From the NCBI RefSeq assembly GCF_019056395.1, contig NZ_CP077639.1, positions 2,172,001-2,236,000 of the forward strand: a stretch of DNA of 64,000 nt, read 5' to 3'. The position numbers were made by a program, and so were the translations under genes. Shown piece after piece: positions 36,585-46,581 of this stretch. Numbering within the stretch: the stretch's first letter is position 1; every line of letters starts with the position of its first letter. Source of the stretch: Terribacillus sp. DMT04. GTDB lineage: Bacteria > Bacillota > Bacilli > Bacillales > Amphibacillaceae. The notes under the pieces were generated by a model, which searched no databases, had not been told where the DNA came from, and saw only the letters and a program-made list of their open reading frames with translations.

Positions 36585-37538
36585 CTATTCTGTGTAAGCA
36601 CCGATATTACTATATTTTTCCCATCTTCTCTCTAGTAATACTTGCTTGTCCATTTTTTCCAGCTGTGCAAGATTCTCTGTGAGGGCGTGATCGACTAGTT
36701 CAGCTTGTGATGCAAGGTCTCGATGAGCACCGCCGCGAACTTCAGGAATGATGTTATCAATAACACCTAATTCTTTCAAATCTTGTGCTGTTATCTTAAG
36801 TTTTTCAGCAGCTTCTTTTGCTTTTCCGCCATCTTTCCAAAGAATAGAAGCAGCTCCTTCAGGGGAGATAACAGAGAAAGTAGAATTCTCCAGCATAAGC
36901 AGTCGGTCTCCAACTCCTAACGCTAGTGCGCCGCCGCTTCCCCCTTCTCCGATAACGATACAGATGATCGGTACTTCAAAACCAGCCATCTCCATTAGAT
37001 TGCGGGCGATTGCTTCACTTTGTCCGCGCTCTTCTGCTGCGCGGCCGGGAAATGCTCCTTTTGTGTCAATAAAGCAAATGATAGGGCGGCCGAATTTGGC
37101 TGCTTGCTGCATGTGACGTGCTGCTTTACGGAACCCTTCTGGATGCGGCATCCCGAAATTACGGCGAATATTTTCTTTCGTCGATTTTCCTCGCTGATGC
37201 CCGACAACCGTGACAGGCTGACCTTTGTACTTTGCGATACCAGCAACAATGGCTGCATCATCTCCGTAATAACGGTCGCCGTGAAATTCCAGGAAGTCCG
37301 TAAATAGGTGTTCAATATAATCAAGCGTCGTCGGACGGTCTGCATGCCGTGCCATTTGAACACGGTCCCAAGGCTTAAGATTTGTGTAAATATCATTCTC
37401 AAGCTTCTCCAGCCTTGTTTCCAATTTTACAATCTCTTCAGACAGATCCAGGTCACTGTCCGTTGTGAATTTCTTCAGCTCCGCAATCTTTTCACGCAGG
37501 GCAATAACCGGCTTCTCGAATTCCAATACTTGTCTCAT
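36585..37538 (-). CDS. accA: Acetyl-CoA carboxylase carboxyltransferase subunit alpha
   Basis: AccA with AccD transfers carboxyl from carboxy-biotin to acetyl-CoA, making malonyl-CoA for fatty-acid synthesis. The crotonase fold has [30 protein letters not shown] and the coiled N-terminus (about 1-55). The 317 residues are typical. Its ATG overlaps the accD stop by 4 nt, so translation is coupled. Biotin carboxylase and BCCP are not in this window. Confidence 0.97.
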   Translation of the reverse strand: MRQVLEFEKPVIALREKIAELKKFTTDSDLDLSEEIVKLETRLEKLENDIYTNLKPWDRVQMARHADRPTTLDYIEHLFTDFLEFHGDRYYGDDAAIVAGIAKYKGQPVTVVGHQRGKSTKENIRRNFGMPHPEGFRKAARHMQQAAKFGRPIICFIDTKGAFPGRAAEERGQSEAIARNLMEMAGFEVPIICIVIGEGGSGGALALGVGDRLLMLENSTFSVISPEGAASILWKDGGKAKEAAEKLKITAQDLKELGVIDNIIPEVRGGAHRDLASQAELVDHALTENLAQLEKMDKQVLLERRWEKYSNIGAYTE

Positions 37539-38392
37539 GATACGTTTCCTCCTGCTTGGTGAATATCGAGGATAGTAGTCAGGTACTTCTTCATATCATG
37601 GCGGTTGATGACAGCATCAAGCTGACCATGCTCCAGCAGAAATTCTGCTGTCTGGAAATCATCCGGCAGCTTTTCACGAATTGTCTCTTCAACAACTCGA
37701 CGGCCGGCAAAACCAATCAATGCACCTGGCTCAGCAAAATTATAATCGCCTAAAGAAGCAAAACTTGCAGACACTCCGCCATATGTCGGGTTTGTCATAA
37801 CAGAAATCATTAATCCGCCCGCATCACGGAAACGCTGAACTGCTGCTGATGTTTTCGCCATCTGCATCAAGCTTAGCGCACCTTCTTGCATTCTGGCACC
37901 GCCAGACGCTGTAAAGATAATAAATGGGATGTTCTCCTCACGAGCTTTTTCCAGCGCACGCGCGATCTTCTCTCCTACAACGGATCCCATACTTGCCATT
38001 CGAAAACGAGAATCCATGACAGCGAATGCTGTGCGGAAACCGTTAATTGTGCCTTCTCCAGTCACAACGGCCTCTTTCAACTCCGTCTTAAGCTGATCTT
38101 TCTCAAGCTTTTGTGAATAACTCGGGAATTCAAGCGGATTACCCGTTTCTAAATTTTTGTCATATTCCAAGAATGAACCTTCATCAAACAAGCTATTAAT
38201 TCGCTCGTCAGAGGGCAATTGATGATGGTGACCGCATTTCTGGCACACATATAATTGCTTTCTCATCTCTTCTCGGTAGTAGATTTTCCCACAACCCGAG
38301 CATTTGAGCATGAGTCCCTCAGGAATATCCTGCTTCGCCTCTTCACTAGGCTTGGAAGCATGTTTCTTCTTGCTAAAAAAATCTTTAAGCAA
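37535..38392 (-). CDS. accD: Acetyl-CoA carboxylase carboxyltransferase subunit beta
   Basis: AccD has an N-terminal four-Cys zinc ribbon ([20 protein letters not shown]...CGHH, about 31-56) and a crotonase-fold domain with [19 protein letters not shown] and [17 protein letters not shown]. 285 residues. It is translationally coupled to accA, matching the heterotetramer. The promoter probably lies in 38393-38486. Confidence 0.97.
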   Translation of the reverse strand: MLKDFFSKKKHASKPSEEAKQDIPEGLMLKCSGCGKIYYREEMRKQLYVCQKCGHHHQLPSDERINSLFDEGSFLEYDKNLETGNPLEFPSYSQKLEKDQLKTELKEAVVTGEGTINGFRTAFAVMDSRFRMASMGSVVGEKIARALEKAREENIPFIIFTASGGARMQEGALSLMQMAKTSAAVQRFRDAGGLMISVMTNPTYGGVSASFASLGDYNFAEPGALIGFAGRRVVEETIREKLPDDFQTAEFLLEHGQLDAVINRHDMKKYLTTILDIHQAGGNVS

Positions 38393-38486
38393 GGTAATTC
38401 CTCCTTTTGAACAAACGCATCTAACTATTTATTGTACCATCATTTCGTTATAAGTGCGCGTATAATTCCACTATGTAAAAACAGAT

Positions 38487-38540
38487 AACCTGCGTCCAGC
38501 AGACAATTTCCAACAATGGAAGCATCTGCCTTGGCAGGTT
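38487..38540 (-). terminator. Multi-helix terminator of the malic enzyme gene
   Basis: AACCTGC/GCAGGTT form the outer helix, with inner helices GCAGA/TCTGC and TTCCA/TGGAA. On the minus strand a short T run follows (CTGTTTTTAC). It separates malic enzyme from accDA. Confidence 0.6.
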
Positions 38541-38545
38541 TATTA

Positions 38546-39784
38546 TCAATCTTCGTCGATAAGTGTAAGCTGACGCGTTTTCTCTGCTACTTCTTCTGGA
38601 TCAATCGTAATACGGTTCACACCAGTGTCCATTGCTGCTTTCGCTACAGCTTTGGCAACAGCTGGAGCAACGCGAGGATCGAATGGAGCTGGGATTACGT
38701 AGTCTTCGTTCAAATCGCTCTCGTCAATTAGCTCAGCAATCGCTTTGGCAGCGGCGATTTTCATTTCTTCGTTAATACCGGTTGCGCGAACATCCAGTGC
38801 ACCGCGGAAGATTCCAGGGAAAGCTAACACGTTATTCACCTGGTTCGGGAAATCAGAACGGCCGGTACCGATAACACGGGCACCAGCTTCTTTCGCATCG
38901 GTTGGCAAAATTTCTGGATCAGGGTTTGCCATTGCGAAGATGATTGGATCTTTCGCCATTGTGCGCACGTCATCTTGAGAAAGCAGATTCGCAAGGGATA
39001 CACCGATGAACACATCTGCGTCCTTGATCGCATCAGACAGGCTTCCTTCTTGACGGTCACGGTTTGTAATTTTCGCAACGCGGTCTTTCATTTTGTTCAT
39101 GCCTTCTGGGCGGCCTTCGTAAATCATGCCTTTGGAGTCACACATAATAACGTTATTTACGCCAAGGCTGTGCAGCAATTCGATAATAGCAATACCAGCC
39201 GCGCCAGCACCGTTGGCAACAACTTTGATATTGTCAAAGCTTTTGCCAACCAATTTAAGGGCGTTCAATAGACCAGCAACTGTTACAATCGCAGTCCCGT
39301 GCTGATCATCATGGAATACAGGGATATCTGTTTCTGCTTTTAGGCGTTCTTCAATTTCGAAGCAGCGCGGTGCAGAGATATCTTCCAAATTGACACCGCC
39401 GAATGTTGGCGCCATTAGTTTAACTGTACGGACGATTTCGTCAACATCATTTGTATCCAGCACGATTGGGAAGCTGTCCACACCTGCGAAGCTCTGGAAT
39501 AGAACCGATTTTCCTTCCATCACTGGCAGAGATGCTTCTGGGCCGATATTTCCAAGGCCAAGTACAGCAGAACCGTCGCTGACAACGGCAACCATATTGC
39601 CTTTCATTGTATATTCATAAACGTCTTCTTTATTTTGATGTATTTCTTTACAAGGCTCTGCTACTCCGGGAGAGTAGGCAAGGCTTAAGTCTGTCGCGTT
39701 ACGAACAGGGATCTTCGACTTCATTGTCAGTTTCCCTTTGTTTTCGCGATGTATTTTCAGTGCATCTTCTCTAAGATTGGACAT
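38546..39784 (-). CDS. ytsJ: Malic enzyme (YtsJ type)
   Basis: The enzyme decarboxylates malate to pyruvate with NAD(P). It has the short bacterial form (412 residues): N-terminal substrate domain with AYSPGVAEPCKEI and the metal-binding EDISAPRCFEIEE...FHDDQHGTAIVTVAGL, then a Rossmann domain VVANGAGAAGIAIIELLHSLG. In B. subtilis YtsJ is the main NADP-dependent malic enzyme and is encoded beside accDA and dnaE as here. Cofactor preference is not evident from sequence. Confidence 0.93.
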   Translation of the reverse strand: MSNLREDALKIHRENKGKLTMKSKIPVRNATDLSLAYSPGVAEPCKEIHQNKEDVYEYTMKGNMVAVVSDGSAVLGLGNIGPEASLPVMEGKSVLFQSFAGVDSFPIVLDTNDVDEIVRTVKLMAPTFGGVNLEDISAPRCFEIEERLKAETDIPVFHDDQHGTAIVTVAGLLNALKLVGKSFDNIKVVANGAGAAGIAIIELLHSLGVNNVIMCDSKGMIYEGRPEGMNKMKDRVAKITNRDRQEGSLSDAIKDADVFIGVSLANLLSQDDVRTMAKDPIIFAMANPDPEILPTDAKEAGARVIGTGRSDFPNQVNNVLAFPGIFRGALDVRATGINEEMKIAAAKAIAELIDESDLNEDYVIPAPFDPRVAPAVAKAVAKAAMDTGVNRITIDPEEVAEKTRQLTLIDED

Positions 39785-39882
39785 ATTTTTTCATCCTTTG
39801 TGTAGTTTATAACATGATGGTCTGTGCAGACGTTTATCATTATAGGGACAACAACGCGCAGTGTAAAGGCAGGTGAACTGCT

Positions 39883-42800
39883 TTATTTGGATACTGCCAC
39901 GTTCTCCTTGCCAAACTGTTTCCTTAGCTCTGCCAAGCATGCTGCACTTAATTCAAGAGAGTATGTCTCTGCCAGCTGATAGCTCTTGCGCGTTTCTTTT
40001 TGCACAACAATGACAGGTACGTTGCCAGGGTATGTTTTCGTATATTTCCGAAGCACTTCAAGCACTTGGTCTTCATCATCATAACGAATAAATAATCGCT
40101 GCTTACTTTGCTGAAGCTGGTCCTCATGGAATGGTCGTCCTTCTTGCAGAATGAGCTGCTTTTCTCCATTTCTTTCTTCCAATTTTCCAACTAAATCCAG
40201 CAATGCTTCTTCTTCTAAGAATCGGCCAATTTGCCGATGCAAATCGGGAAAAACTACCGCTTCCATTTCGCCTGTTTCATCACCTAACGTTAAGAACGCC
40301 ATTGGCTGTCCTTTTTTCGTGCGGATGACGCGCTGCTGAAGTAAAACAGCGGTTAGTCGCACCTGCTTTTTTGGCGGCATGCTTTCGAGCTGTTGTACCG
40401 TTATATAGCCACTGCTGCGCAGGGTACTTCGATAGCTTGCGAGCGGATGACTGGAAATATACAGTCCGAGCACTTCTTTTTCGTACTTTAAAATTGCCAT
40501 CGGTGAAAATGGTTCTTGCTCATCGTACGACGCTTCAAATTCTACTTCTCCGAGCAAGGAAGGCTGTTCGTAAAGTTCCTTGAATAATTCAGCTTGTTCC
40601 ATTGCTTTGTCAATGGTAGCTAATAAAGATGCTCGATTGCTGTGTATAGAATCAAAGGCACCCGCCAGAATAAGCTGCTCTAAGGCGGTTTTGCTAATTG
40701 TGACGCGGATACAGAAGTCGAACAGATTTTTAAATGTTCCTTCTTTCCGGGCCGAGATAATTTCACGGACAACCTGAGCACCGATGCCCTTTATTGTCAG
40801 CATCCCCATTCGAATGTTCGTATACTCGACAGTGTATTTACCAAAGCTCTTATTTATGGAAGGAGGTAAAATATCAATTCCGCTTCCGCTTGCTTCCCGC
40901 ATATACTGGCGGATTTTATCCGGCTGATTCGCAACACCGCTCATTAATTCAGCAAAGAAGCTGGCTGGGTAATGCGCTTTTAAATAAGCAAGCTGATACG
41001 CTAGATAGCTGTATGCAACTGCATGACTGCGGTTAAAACCGTAGTTGGCGAATTTAACGATCCAGGAAAATACTTCCTTGGCAGTATCGGCTGTGTAACC
41101 ATTTTCTATACAGCCAGACAAGAAGCGGGATTCCTCTCGTTCCAGCACCTTGGCATCCTTCTTACTGACAGCTCGGCGCAGCATATCTGCCTCTCCCATT
41201 TTATAGCCAGCCATCGAAGCAGCAATCTGCATAATCTGCTCCTGATACACAAGTACTCCGTACGTTTTTTCCAGGATTGGAGCTAGATTTTCGTGCGGAT
41301 AGCTGATTGTTTCTTCTCCATGCTTCCGCTTAACAAAGACAGGAATGTAACTCATCGGGCCTGGACGATACAACGCGTTGACGGCAACAATATCTTCAAA
41401 TGAAGTAGGCTTCAGCTGCCGAAGTACTTGCTTCATACCGCTTGATTCAAACTGGAACACACCATTCGTTCGGCCATCGCGGAATAACTGAAACGTTATC
41501 TCATCATCAAGCGGGATACGGTCTAAATCGAGTGAAGGAGCTTGTCTGGCCACACTGGACAGCACTTGATCCATTAATGTAAGGTTGCGCAGCCCTAGGA
41601 AATCCATTTTTAAGATCCCCAGCTGCTCCAGTTCTTTCATGGCAAATTGCGTTAGCGCTACTTCATCATGCCCTTCGGTAAGCGGAACTGTGTTTACGAG
41701 CGGATCAGCACTAATTACCACGCCAGCCGCATGCGTTGACGCATGACGCGGCAGCCCTTCCAACTTCACTCCAATCCGGAATAAGCGTTTCAGCTGCTCC
41801 GATTCTTTCACATAAGCGGTTAGCTCCTCAGACGCTCGCAGTCCTTTCGATAAAGTAGGCGCATTAGTTGGAATTGCTTTTAACAGAAACGTTGCATCTG
41901 CTTGCGGTATTTCCATTGTTTTAATTAATTCACGCAGCAACGAACGAGCGGCGAACGTGCCGAATGTAATAATTTGCGCTACCCGATCTGCTCCATATTT
42001 GTTTTGTACGTAACGAATAACTTCATCTCGCCGATAGTCAGAGAAATCAATATCAATATCAGGCATTGTGATTCTTTCAGGATTAAGAAAACGCTCGAAT
42101 AATAATTCGTAAGCCAGCGGATCAACAGCTGTAATGCCAAGCACATAAGCGACGAGAGATCCTGCAGCCGACCCCCGACCAGGACCGACTCGGATGCCTT
42201 GTTCCTTTGCATAGCGTACAAAATCCCAAACAATAAGGAAATAATCACTAAAGCCCATCTCTTTAATGACGCCCAGCTCATAAGCAATCCTGTCTTGTGC
42301 ATCTTGACGATTGTGATATATCTCCGTTAGTTGCTGCTCGCATATACTTCTTAAATAAGCATCAGCCGTCTCTCCTTCTGGTACAGGATAAGCCGGCAAG
42401 CGTCGTTTGCCTATTTCAAGCTGCACGGTACAGCGCTCTGCAATGGCTCCGGCTTGAGTTAATGCTTGCTGCCACGTTTCACTTTGAGAAAGCTCCATCA
42501 TTTCGGATTGGGTTCGTAAGTGGTACAGTGATGGAGAATCAAACGGTGTTGGCTGCCATGTGGCTCCTTCCTGCATTGCAAGTAAGCATTCATAAGCATC
42601 CCTATCTTCTTCCTCTAAATAGCGAACATCTCCGGTTGCTGTAAAGCGTACATCCGTCTGCTGCTGCCAGTTGATGAGTGTCTGCTCGTCCAGAAAGCGT
42701 ACTTCATCAGGACTAATGCCAGCGTAAAGCCGCTCCCCATAAATCGCTCGCCAAGGCATGATATCCATTTGAATCAGCGTATGAGAAGGGACAATCGCAA

Positions 42801-43155
42801 TGACTCCTTGTGCATACTTATCCAGATCAGACAGTGTCAGCCGTTCGGCGCTGCCGGACTGCAGAAAGGTGCTTATTTCAACAAGTCTTTGATACCCTGA
42901 ATCATTTTCCGCCAATAAGAGAACTTTCATAACTTGTTCTTCTGCTTCAACTGGGACATGCACTCCGATAATTGGCTTTATATCAGCATCCAGGCAAGCA
43001 AGGTAAAATGGCACTGCGCCATGCATTACCCCATCATCCGCCAATGCCAACGTTTCAAAACCTGCTTCTTTAGCTTTACTTACTAACTGTGGAATTTTGA
43101 TTGTACTTTGATAAAAACTGTAGCTGCTTCTGATTTGCAGATGTGTGAAATCCAT
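39883..43155 (-). CDS. dnaE: DNA polymerase III alpha subunit DnaE
   Basis: This is the second replicative polymerase of Firmicutes (with PolC), which extends RNA primers at the fork. The PHP domain (about 1-270, FTHLQIRSSYSFYQ), palm with the catalytic Asp triad region (GRGSAAGSLVAY; PDIDIDFSDYRRDEVI), fingers, helix-hairpin-helix (about 790-840) and an OB-fold (about 925-1015, VRLTAVLLQQR) are in order. There is no inserted 3'-5' exonuclease, as expected for DnaE. 1090 residues. Confidence 0.96.
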   Translation of the reverse strand: MDFTHLQIRSSYSFYQSTIKIPQLVSKAKEAGFETLALADDGVMHGAVPFYLACLDADIKPIIGVHVPVEAEEQVMKVLLLAENDSGYQRLVEISTFLQSGSAERLTLSDLDKYAQGVIAIVPSHTLIQMDIMPWRAIYGERLYAGISPDEVRFLDEQTLINWQQQTDVRFTATGDVRYLEEEDRDAYECLLAMQEGATWQPTPFDSPSLYHLRTQSEMMELSQSETWQQALTQAGAIAERCTVQLEIGKRRLPAYPVPEGETADAYLRSICEQQLTEIYHNRQDAQDRIAYELGVIKEMGFSDYFLIVWDFVRYAKEQGIRVGPGRGSAAGSLVAYVLGITAVDPLAYELLFERFLNPERITMPDIDIDFSDYRRDEVIRYVQNKYGADRVAQIITFGTFAARSLLRELIKTMEIPQADATFLLKAIPTNAPTLSKGLRASEELTAYVKESEQLKRLFRIGVKLEGLPRHASTHAAGVVISADPLVNTVPLTEGHDEVALTQFAMKELEQLGILKMDFLGLRNLTLMDQVLSSVARQAPSLDLDRIPLDDEITFQLFRDGRTNGVFQFESSGMKQVLRQLKPTSFEDIVAVNALYRPGPMSYIPVFVKRKHGEETISYPHENLAPILEKTYGVLVYQEQIMQIAASMAGYKMGEADMLRRAVSKKDAKVLEREESRFLSGCIENGYTADTAKEVFSWIVKFANYGFNRSHAVAYSYLAYQLAYLKAHYPASFFAELMSGVANQPDKIRQYMREASGSGIDILPPSINKSFGKYTVEYTNIRMGMLTIKGIGAQVVREIISARKEGTFKNLFDFCIRVTISKTALEQLILAGAFDSIHSNRASLLATIDKAMEQAELFKELYEQPSLLGEVEFEASYDEQEPFSPMAILKYEKEVLGLYISSHPLASYRSTLRSSGYITVQQLESMPPKKQVRLTAVLLQQRVIRTKKGQPMAFLTLGDETGEMEAVVFPDLHRQIGRFLEEEALLDLVGKLEERNGEKQLILQEGRPFHEDQLQQSKQRLFIRYDDEDQVLEVLRKYTKTYPGNVPVIVVQKETRKSYQLAETYSLELSAACLAELRKQFGKENVAVSK

Positions 43156-43223
43156 ACAACATTACCGCCCTTTTTTACACTAGCTCTATTATATACGAAT
43201 TCCTTTCGACTTTGAAATGACTA

Positions 43224-43252
43224 ACATAACTTGTCCATTACAGCCATAGGGT
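43224..43252 (+). promoter_or_regulatory. Candidate sigma-E promoter of ytrHI
   Basis: ACATAAC (43224-43230) and CATAGGGT (43245-43252) have 14 bp between them, resembling the mother-cell sigma-E pattern (-10 CATACAMT). ytrHI are sigma-E genes in B. subtilis. Matches to the consensus are partial. Confidence 0.4.
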
Positions 43253-43283
43253 AGAAAAAGTACAAAAATAAAGGAGCTTCAGC

Positions 43284-43616
43284 ATGGAAGAACGCGTAAT
43301 CATTTCAATGATGCATTGTTATTTCATTGCATTAGGAGTTATGATCGGAGGCTGTTTCGTTGGCAGTATCGGAGCGTTTGCAACTGGCGAACCGCCATTG
43401 ACAGCAATCAAACGTATTTCGAATGGGATAAGAATTTGGGCAATTATTGCTGCTATCGGCGGCACATTTGATGCTATTAGCAACTTCGAAAAAGGAATTT
43501 ATCAAGGTGCAACATTTGATGTTATTAAACAGATTCTAATCATTGTGGCAGCGATGGGCGGTGTGAAAACAGCATTGCTGATTATTGGCTGGTTCGTTCA
43601 AGAGGATATTTCCTGA
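43284..43616 (+). CDS. ytrH: YtrH sporulation membrane protein
   Basis: The 110-residue protein has three membrane helices (about 11-33, 47-66, 80-104) and matches YtrH, a mother-cell protein needed for normal spore cortex or coat formation in B. subtilis; molecular function is unknown. AAAGGAG precedes the ATG by 8 nt. Its last base is the first base of the ytrI start, so the pair is tightly coupled. Confidence 0.9.
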   Translation: MEERVIISMMHCYFIALGVMIGGCFVGSIGAFATGEPPLTAIKRISNGIRIWAIIAAIGGTFDAISNFEKGIYQGATFDVIKQILIIVAAMGGVKTALLIIGWFVQEDIS

Positions 43617-44119
43617 TGCGGATTCCACCTCTTTATAAACAAGCTGGCTGGCAGCGCTTTTTAGTCGGTTTCTTCCTCGGCGGTATTATCTCTTACTTTG
43701 TTTATCTCTTCATGCATGGCACATTGTATGAAGAATGGGTCAAAGAAAAAGCCGAAATGGAAGGAACCATTCACGACCTGGAACGAGACATAGAAGTATT
43801 AAAAAATAACAATGAAGAAATAAATGAGCTTAAACAAGAGGGTATGGTTATTGATGAGATTACAGTACAGCTAGAAGCAGTTGAAAGTCTGGAACTGGAT
43901 AAGCTGATTGAGCATGAATTAAAGGAAGCTATTAAAGAAGAAGCGCGGCATATGATTGGCAGAAGTGTCAACGGCGCGGTCCAAAGCACCCCGTTATTGC
44001 TCGGAGCAATCGAAAATAAAGAATACGAATTGGAAGGGTTTCGGTATAAGGTCGCTGTCAAGCAGCTGATCATTTCGGAGATCCTCTACTTGACAGTGAC
44101 AGTGGAAACAGCTAATTAA
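43616..44119 (+). CDS. ytrI: YtrI sporulation membrane protein
   Basis: The 167-residue protein has one membrane helix (about 16-36), a coiled coil (about 45-85, rich in Glu and Lys) and a C-terminal domain ending in LIISEILYLTVTVE. It matches YtrI, the partner of YtrH in sporulation. The final codons overlap nrnA by 4 nt in convergent orientation, leaving no room for a terminator outside coding DNA. Confidence 0.88.
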   Translation: MRIPPLYKQAGWQRFLVGFFLGGIISYFVYLFMHGTLYEEWVKEKAEMEGTIHDLERDIEVLKNNNEEINELKQEGMVIDEITVQLEAVESLELDKLIEHELKEAIKEEARHMIGRSVNGAVQSTPLLLGAIENKEYELEGFRYKVAVKQLIISEILYLTVTVETAN

Positions 44120-45057
44120 TTCCAGTCAAACTCGCGGCATACTTCTTGTAAGTCCCGCTCCAGGTTGGCCGCTTCATTCCAGCTGTATACGGTCGCCCCT
44201 GAGGCAAATGCATGACCGCCGCCATTATATTTTCCAGCCAAGCCATTGATTACAGGACCTTTTGAGCGAATACGCACTCTGATTTGTTCTTCTTCTTCTA
44301 CAAAAAAGACCCATGCTTTAACGCCTTCCATATTGGCCATTGTTCCAACAAGCTGACTTGTTTCCAAAGACGTTACGTTGTAGGACGCTAAAATATCTTT
44401 GGTAATCCGGATGGACGACACGCCTGTTTCATGTACGGTGAAATGCTGGAGTATATAGCCTTGCAGTCTGGCAACATCTTGGCTGCTAGCATACAAGTTT
44501 TCATACAGATAGGTACGGTCAAATGCATACTCGACAAGCTCCCCGGCATAGCGGAACGTCTTTTCACTCGTTGACGGAAAAAGAAAACGGCCTGTGTCAC
44601 CGACAATGCCTGCATATAACAGCATGGCACCACGTGTTGACAGCTGCAGGTCTGAATCAGACGCAAACAGCTCATATATCATCTCGCTAGTCGAGCTCGC
44701 TGTCGGAACTACCCACTGTATATCGCCATATTCATCGACTACTGGATGATGGTCAATTTTGATGATTTCTTTCGCTAACTTATATCGCTGATCGGATATT
44801 CGCGGCCGGTTCGCTGCGTCACAAACAATGACCAGCGCATCCTCGAACGCATGGTCCTCGATTGTATCCATTTTCGCAAGGAATGTTAGGGAAGGATCTT
44901 CATCACCTACGACCCACACCTGCTTTTCAGGATAGGAAGCCTTGATAATCTCGCACAGCCCTACTTGTGATCCGTATGCATCTGGATCCGGGCGGACGTG
45001 CCGATGTATGATGATTGTGTGATATGCTCTTATTTTCTCTAAGATATGTTTGTGCAT
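44116..45057 (-). CDS. nrnA: Oligoribonuclease / pAp phosphatase NrnA
   Basis: NrnA degrades 2-5 nt RNAs and removes phosphate from 3'-phosphoadenosine 5'-phosphate. The DHH domain shows HVRPDPDAYGSQ, VCDAANRPR and IDHHPVVDEYGD; the DHHA1 domain ends with RSKGPVINGLAGKYNGGGHAFASGA. The open frame runs to 45072, but ATG 45057 has GGAGGAGGATAGG just before it. That gives 313 residues. It lies 26 nt after ytoI and is likely cotranscribed. Confidence 0.93.
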   Translation of the reverse strand: MHKHILEKIRAYHTIIIHRHVRPDPDAYGSQVGLCEIIKASYPEKQVWVVGDEDPSLTFLAKMDTIEDHAFEDALVIVCDAANRPRISDQRYKLAKEIIKIDHHPVVDEYGDIQWVVPTASSTSEMIYELFASDSDLQLSTRGAMLLYAGIVGDTGRFLFPSTSEKTFRYAGELVEYAFDRTYLYENLYASSQDVARLQGYILQHFTVHETGVSSIRITKDILASYNVTSLETSQLVGTMANMEGVKAWVFFVEEEEQIRVRIRSKGPVINGLAGKYNGGGHAFASGATVYSWNEAANLERDLQEVCREFDWN

Positions 45058-45082
45058 CCTATCCTCCTCCATAACAGTACTG

Positions 45083-46399
45083 TTAGCGATCCAGCAGCTG
45101 CGCCATAAGCAGTGCCTTTGCTACAAGTGTTTTCTTGTTACTATACACTTCAACGTCCATTTTTGCCAACTTGCGCCCAACCTCTAGGATGCGCGGTTTA
45201 ATTAAAATCGTACTCTCAAGCTGAACAGGGCGCAAAAAATAAACAGACACATTATCAACTACCATATCGCCTTTTTTCATTTTACGAACAAAACGACGGC
45301 TGGCTTCCGTAACGAATGTGGTTAAAACGCCTGTCGAAAGACTTCCTAGCTGGTTTGTCATTTGCGGTGTTACTTTTCCGCTGAATACAATGTCCGGCGC
45401 TTCGTCTTCGAGCAGCTCAATTTCCCTTGTAATGATATCTTCAATTGTTTCTCCGATTTGCGGCTGCAGCTGAATCTGCTGAAGTGCTTTTAGAACATCT
45501 TGTCTGGAGATAAGCCCTTGCAATTTATGCTGCTGGTCCACGACAGGAATTATCTCAATTCCTTCCCATACCATCATATGGGCTGCGTAAGCAAGCGTTG
45601 TGTGCGGCTGCACCGTGAGTGGATTTTTCGTCATAGCTTTTGCCACAGAGAGCTGTTTTTCTTTATTGATAATATCCTTGGAAGTAACCATCCCTGTTAC
45701 CTTTTCCGTATCATTCGTAACGGGGTATCTTGTATGTGTTGTGTCAGCGTTATATGTATACCATTTTTCCAGCGTGTCTGTTTCCTGCAAATAATATGTA
45801 TGGTCTAAAGGTGTATAAATATCTTCAACTACGATGATTTCTTTTTTTATCATCTGGTCGTAAATTGCCCGGTTAATCATTTCAGCGACTGTAAATGAAT
45901 CGTAGCTTGTAGAAATGACAGGCAGTTCTTTTTCGTCAGCCAGCCGTTTAATGCGGTCATCTGTATCAAATCCACCTGTAATCAGGACGGCTGCACCCGC
46001 TTTAATCGCCAGTTCATGTGCCTCAATGCGGTTGCCGACAATAAGCAAGGCATCTTTTTGGGTATACCGCATCATGGCATCAAGCTCCATTGCCCCGATG
46101 ACAAATTTATTTAATGTCTTATGCAAGCCATCTCTACCGCCAAGCACTTGCCCGTCTACGATACCTATAATTTCAGCGAAGGAAAGTCGGTCAAAGTTTT
46201 CTTTCATCTTTTTCTCAATGCGTACAGTCCCGACACGCTCAATCGTACTGACCAGTCCTTTGTTTTCCGCTTCCTTAATCGCACGATATGCAGTTCCTTC
46301 ACTTACATTCAACTCTTTTGCAATTGCTCGAACGGATATTTTTCCGCCAACTGGAAGGTTTTCAATATATTTAATTATTTGATCGTGTTTTGTTGACAT
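45083..46399 (-). CDS. ytoI: YtoI: HTH-DRTGG-CBS-hotdog regulator-like protein
   Basis: A 438-residue multidomain protein. An N-terminal winged-helix (about 1-62, LNVSEGTAYRAIKEAENKGLV) is followed by a DRTGG domain (about 72-180), a CBS pair (about 190-312, which usually binds adenine nucleotides) and a C-terminal hotdog thioesterase-like domain (about 335-436). This architecture is YtoI. The ligand and targets are unknown; CBS domains suggest nucleotide sensing. Upstream of nrnA, an enzyme of nucleotide turnover, which makes a functional link plausible. Confidence 0.88.
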   Translation of the reverse strand: MSTKHDQIIKYIENLPVGGKISVRAIAKELNVSEGTAYRAIKEAENKGLVSTIERVGTVRIEKKMKENFDRLSFAEIIGIVDGQVLGGRDGLHKTLNKFVIGAMELDAMMRYTQKDALLIVGNRIEAHELAIKAGAAVLITGGFDTDDRIKRLADEKELPVISTSYDSFTVAEMINRAIYDQMIKKEIIVVEDIYTPLDHTYYLQETDTLEKWYTYNADTTHTRYPVTNDTEKVTGMVTSKDIINKEKQLSVAKAMTKNPLTVQPHTTLAYAAHMMVWEGIEIIPVVDQQHKLQGLISRQDVLKALQQIQLQPQIGETIEDIITREIELLEDEAPDIVFSGKVTPQMTNQLGSLSTGVLTTFVTEASRRFVRKMKKGDMVVDNVSVYFLRPVQLESTILIKPRILEVGRKLAKMDVEVYSNKKTLVAKALLMAQLLDR

Positions 46400-46548
46400 T
46401 CCTTCACCATGCTCTCATCTGTACTAATCATTATTTATCTATTGTTATTGTACAGTTTTTACGAGGAGGTTTCAATTTCAGAAGAAAATTAGCTGCTTCC
46501 ACGCTAGTCTTTCAGTTCATTTATCAGTTTTTTACTATAACAGCTAAA

Positions 46549-46579
46549 AAAACAGCACCTTTTGGAAAGGTGCTGTTTT
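46549..46579 (-). terminator. Terminator of ytkL
   Basis: A 13-bp perfect stem (AAAACAGCACCTT with its complement) lies just after the ytkL stop. The stretch 46400-46548 between it and ytoI has no gene and presumably holds the ytoI promoter. Confidence 0.88.
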
Positions 46580-46581
46580 CT

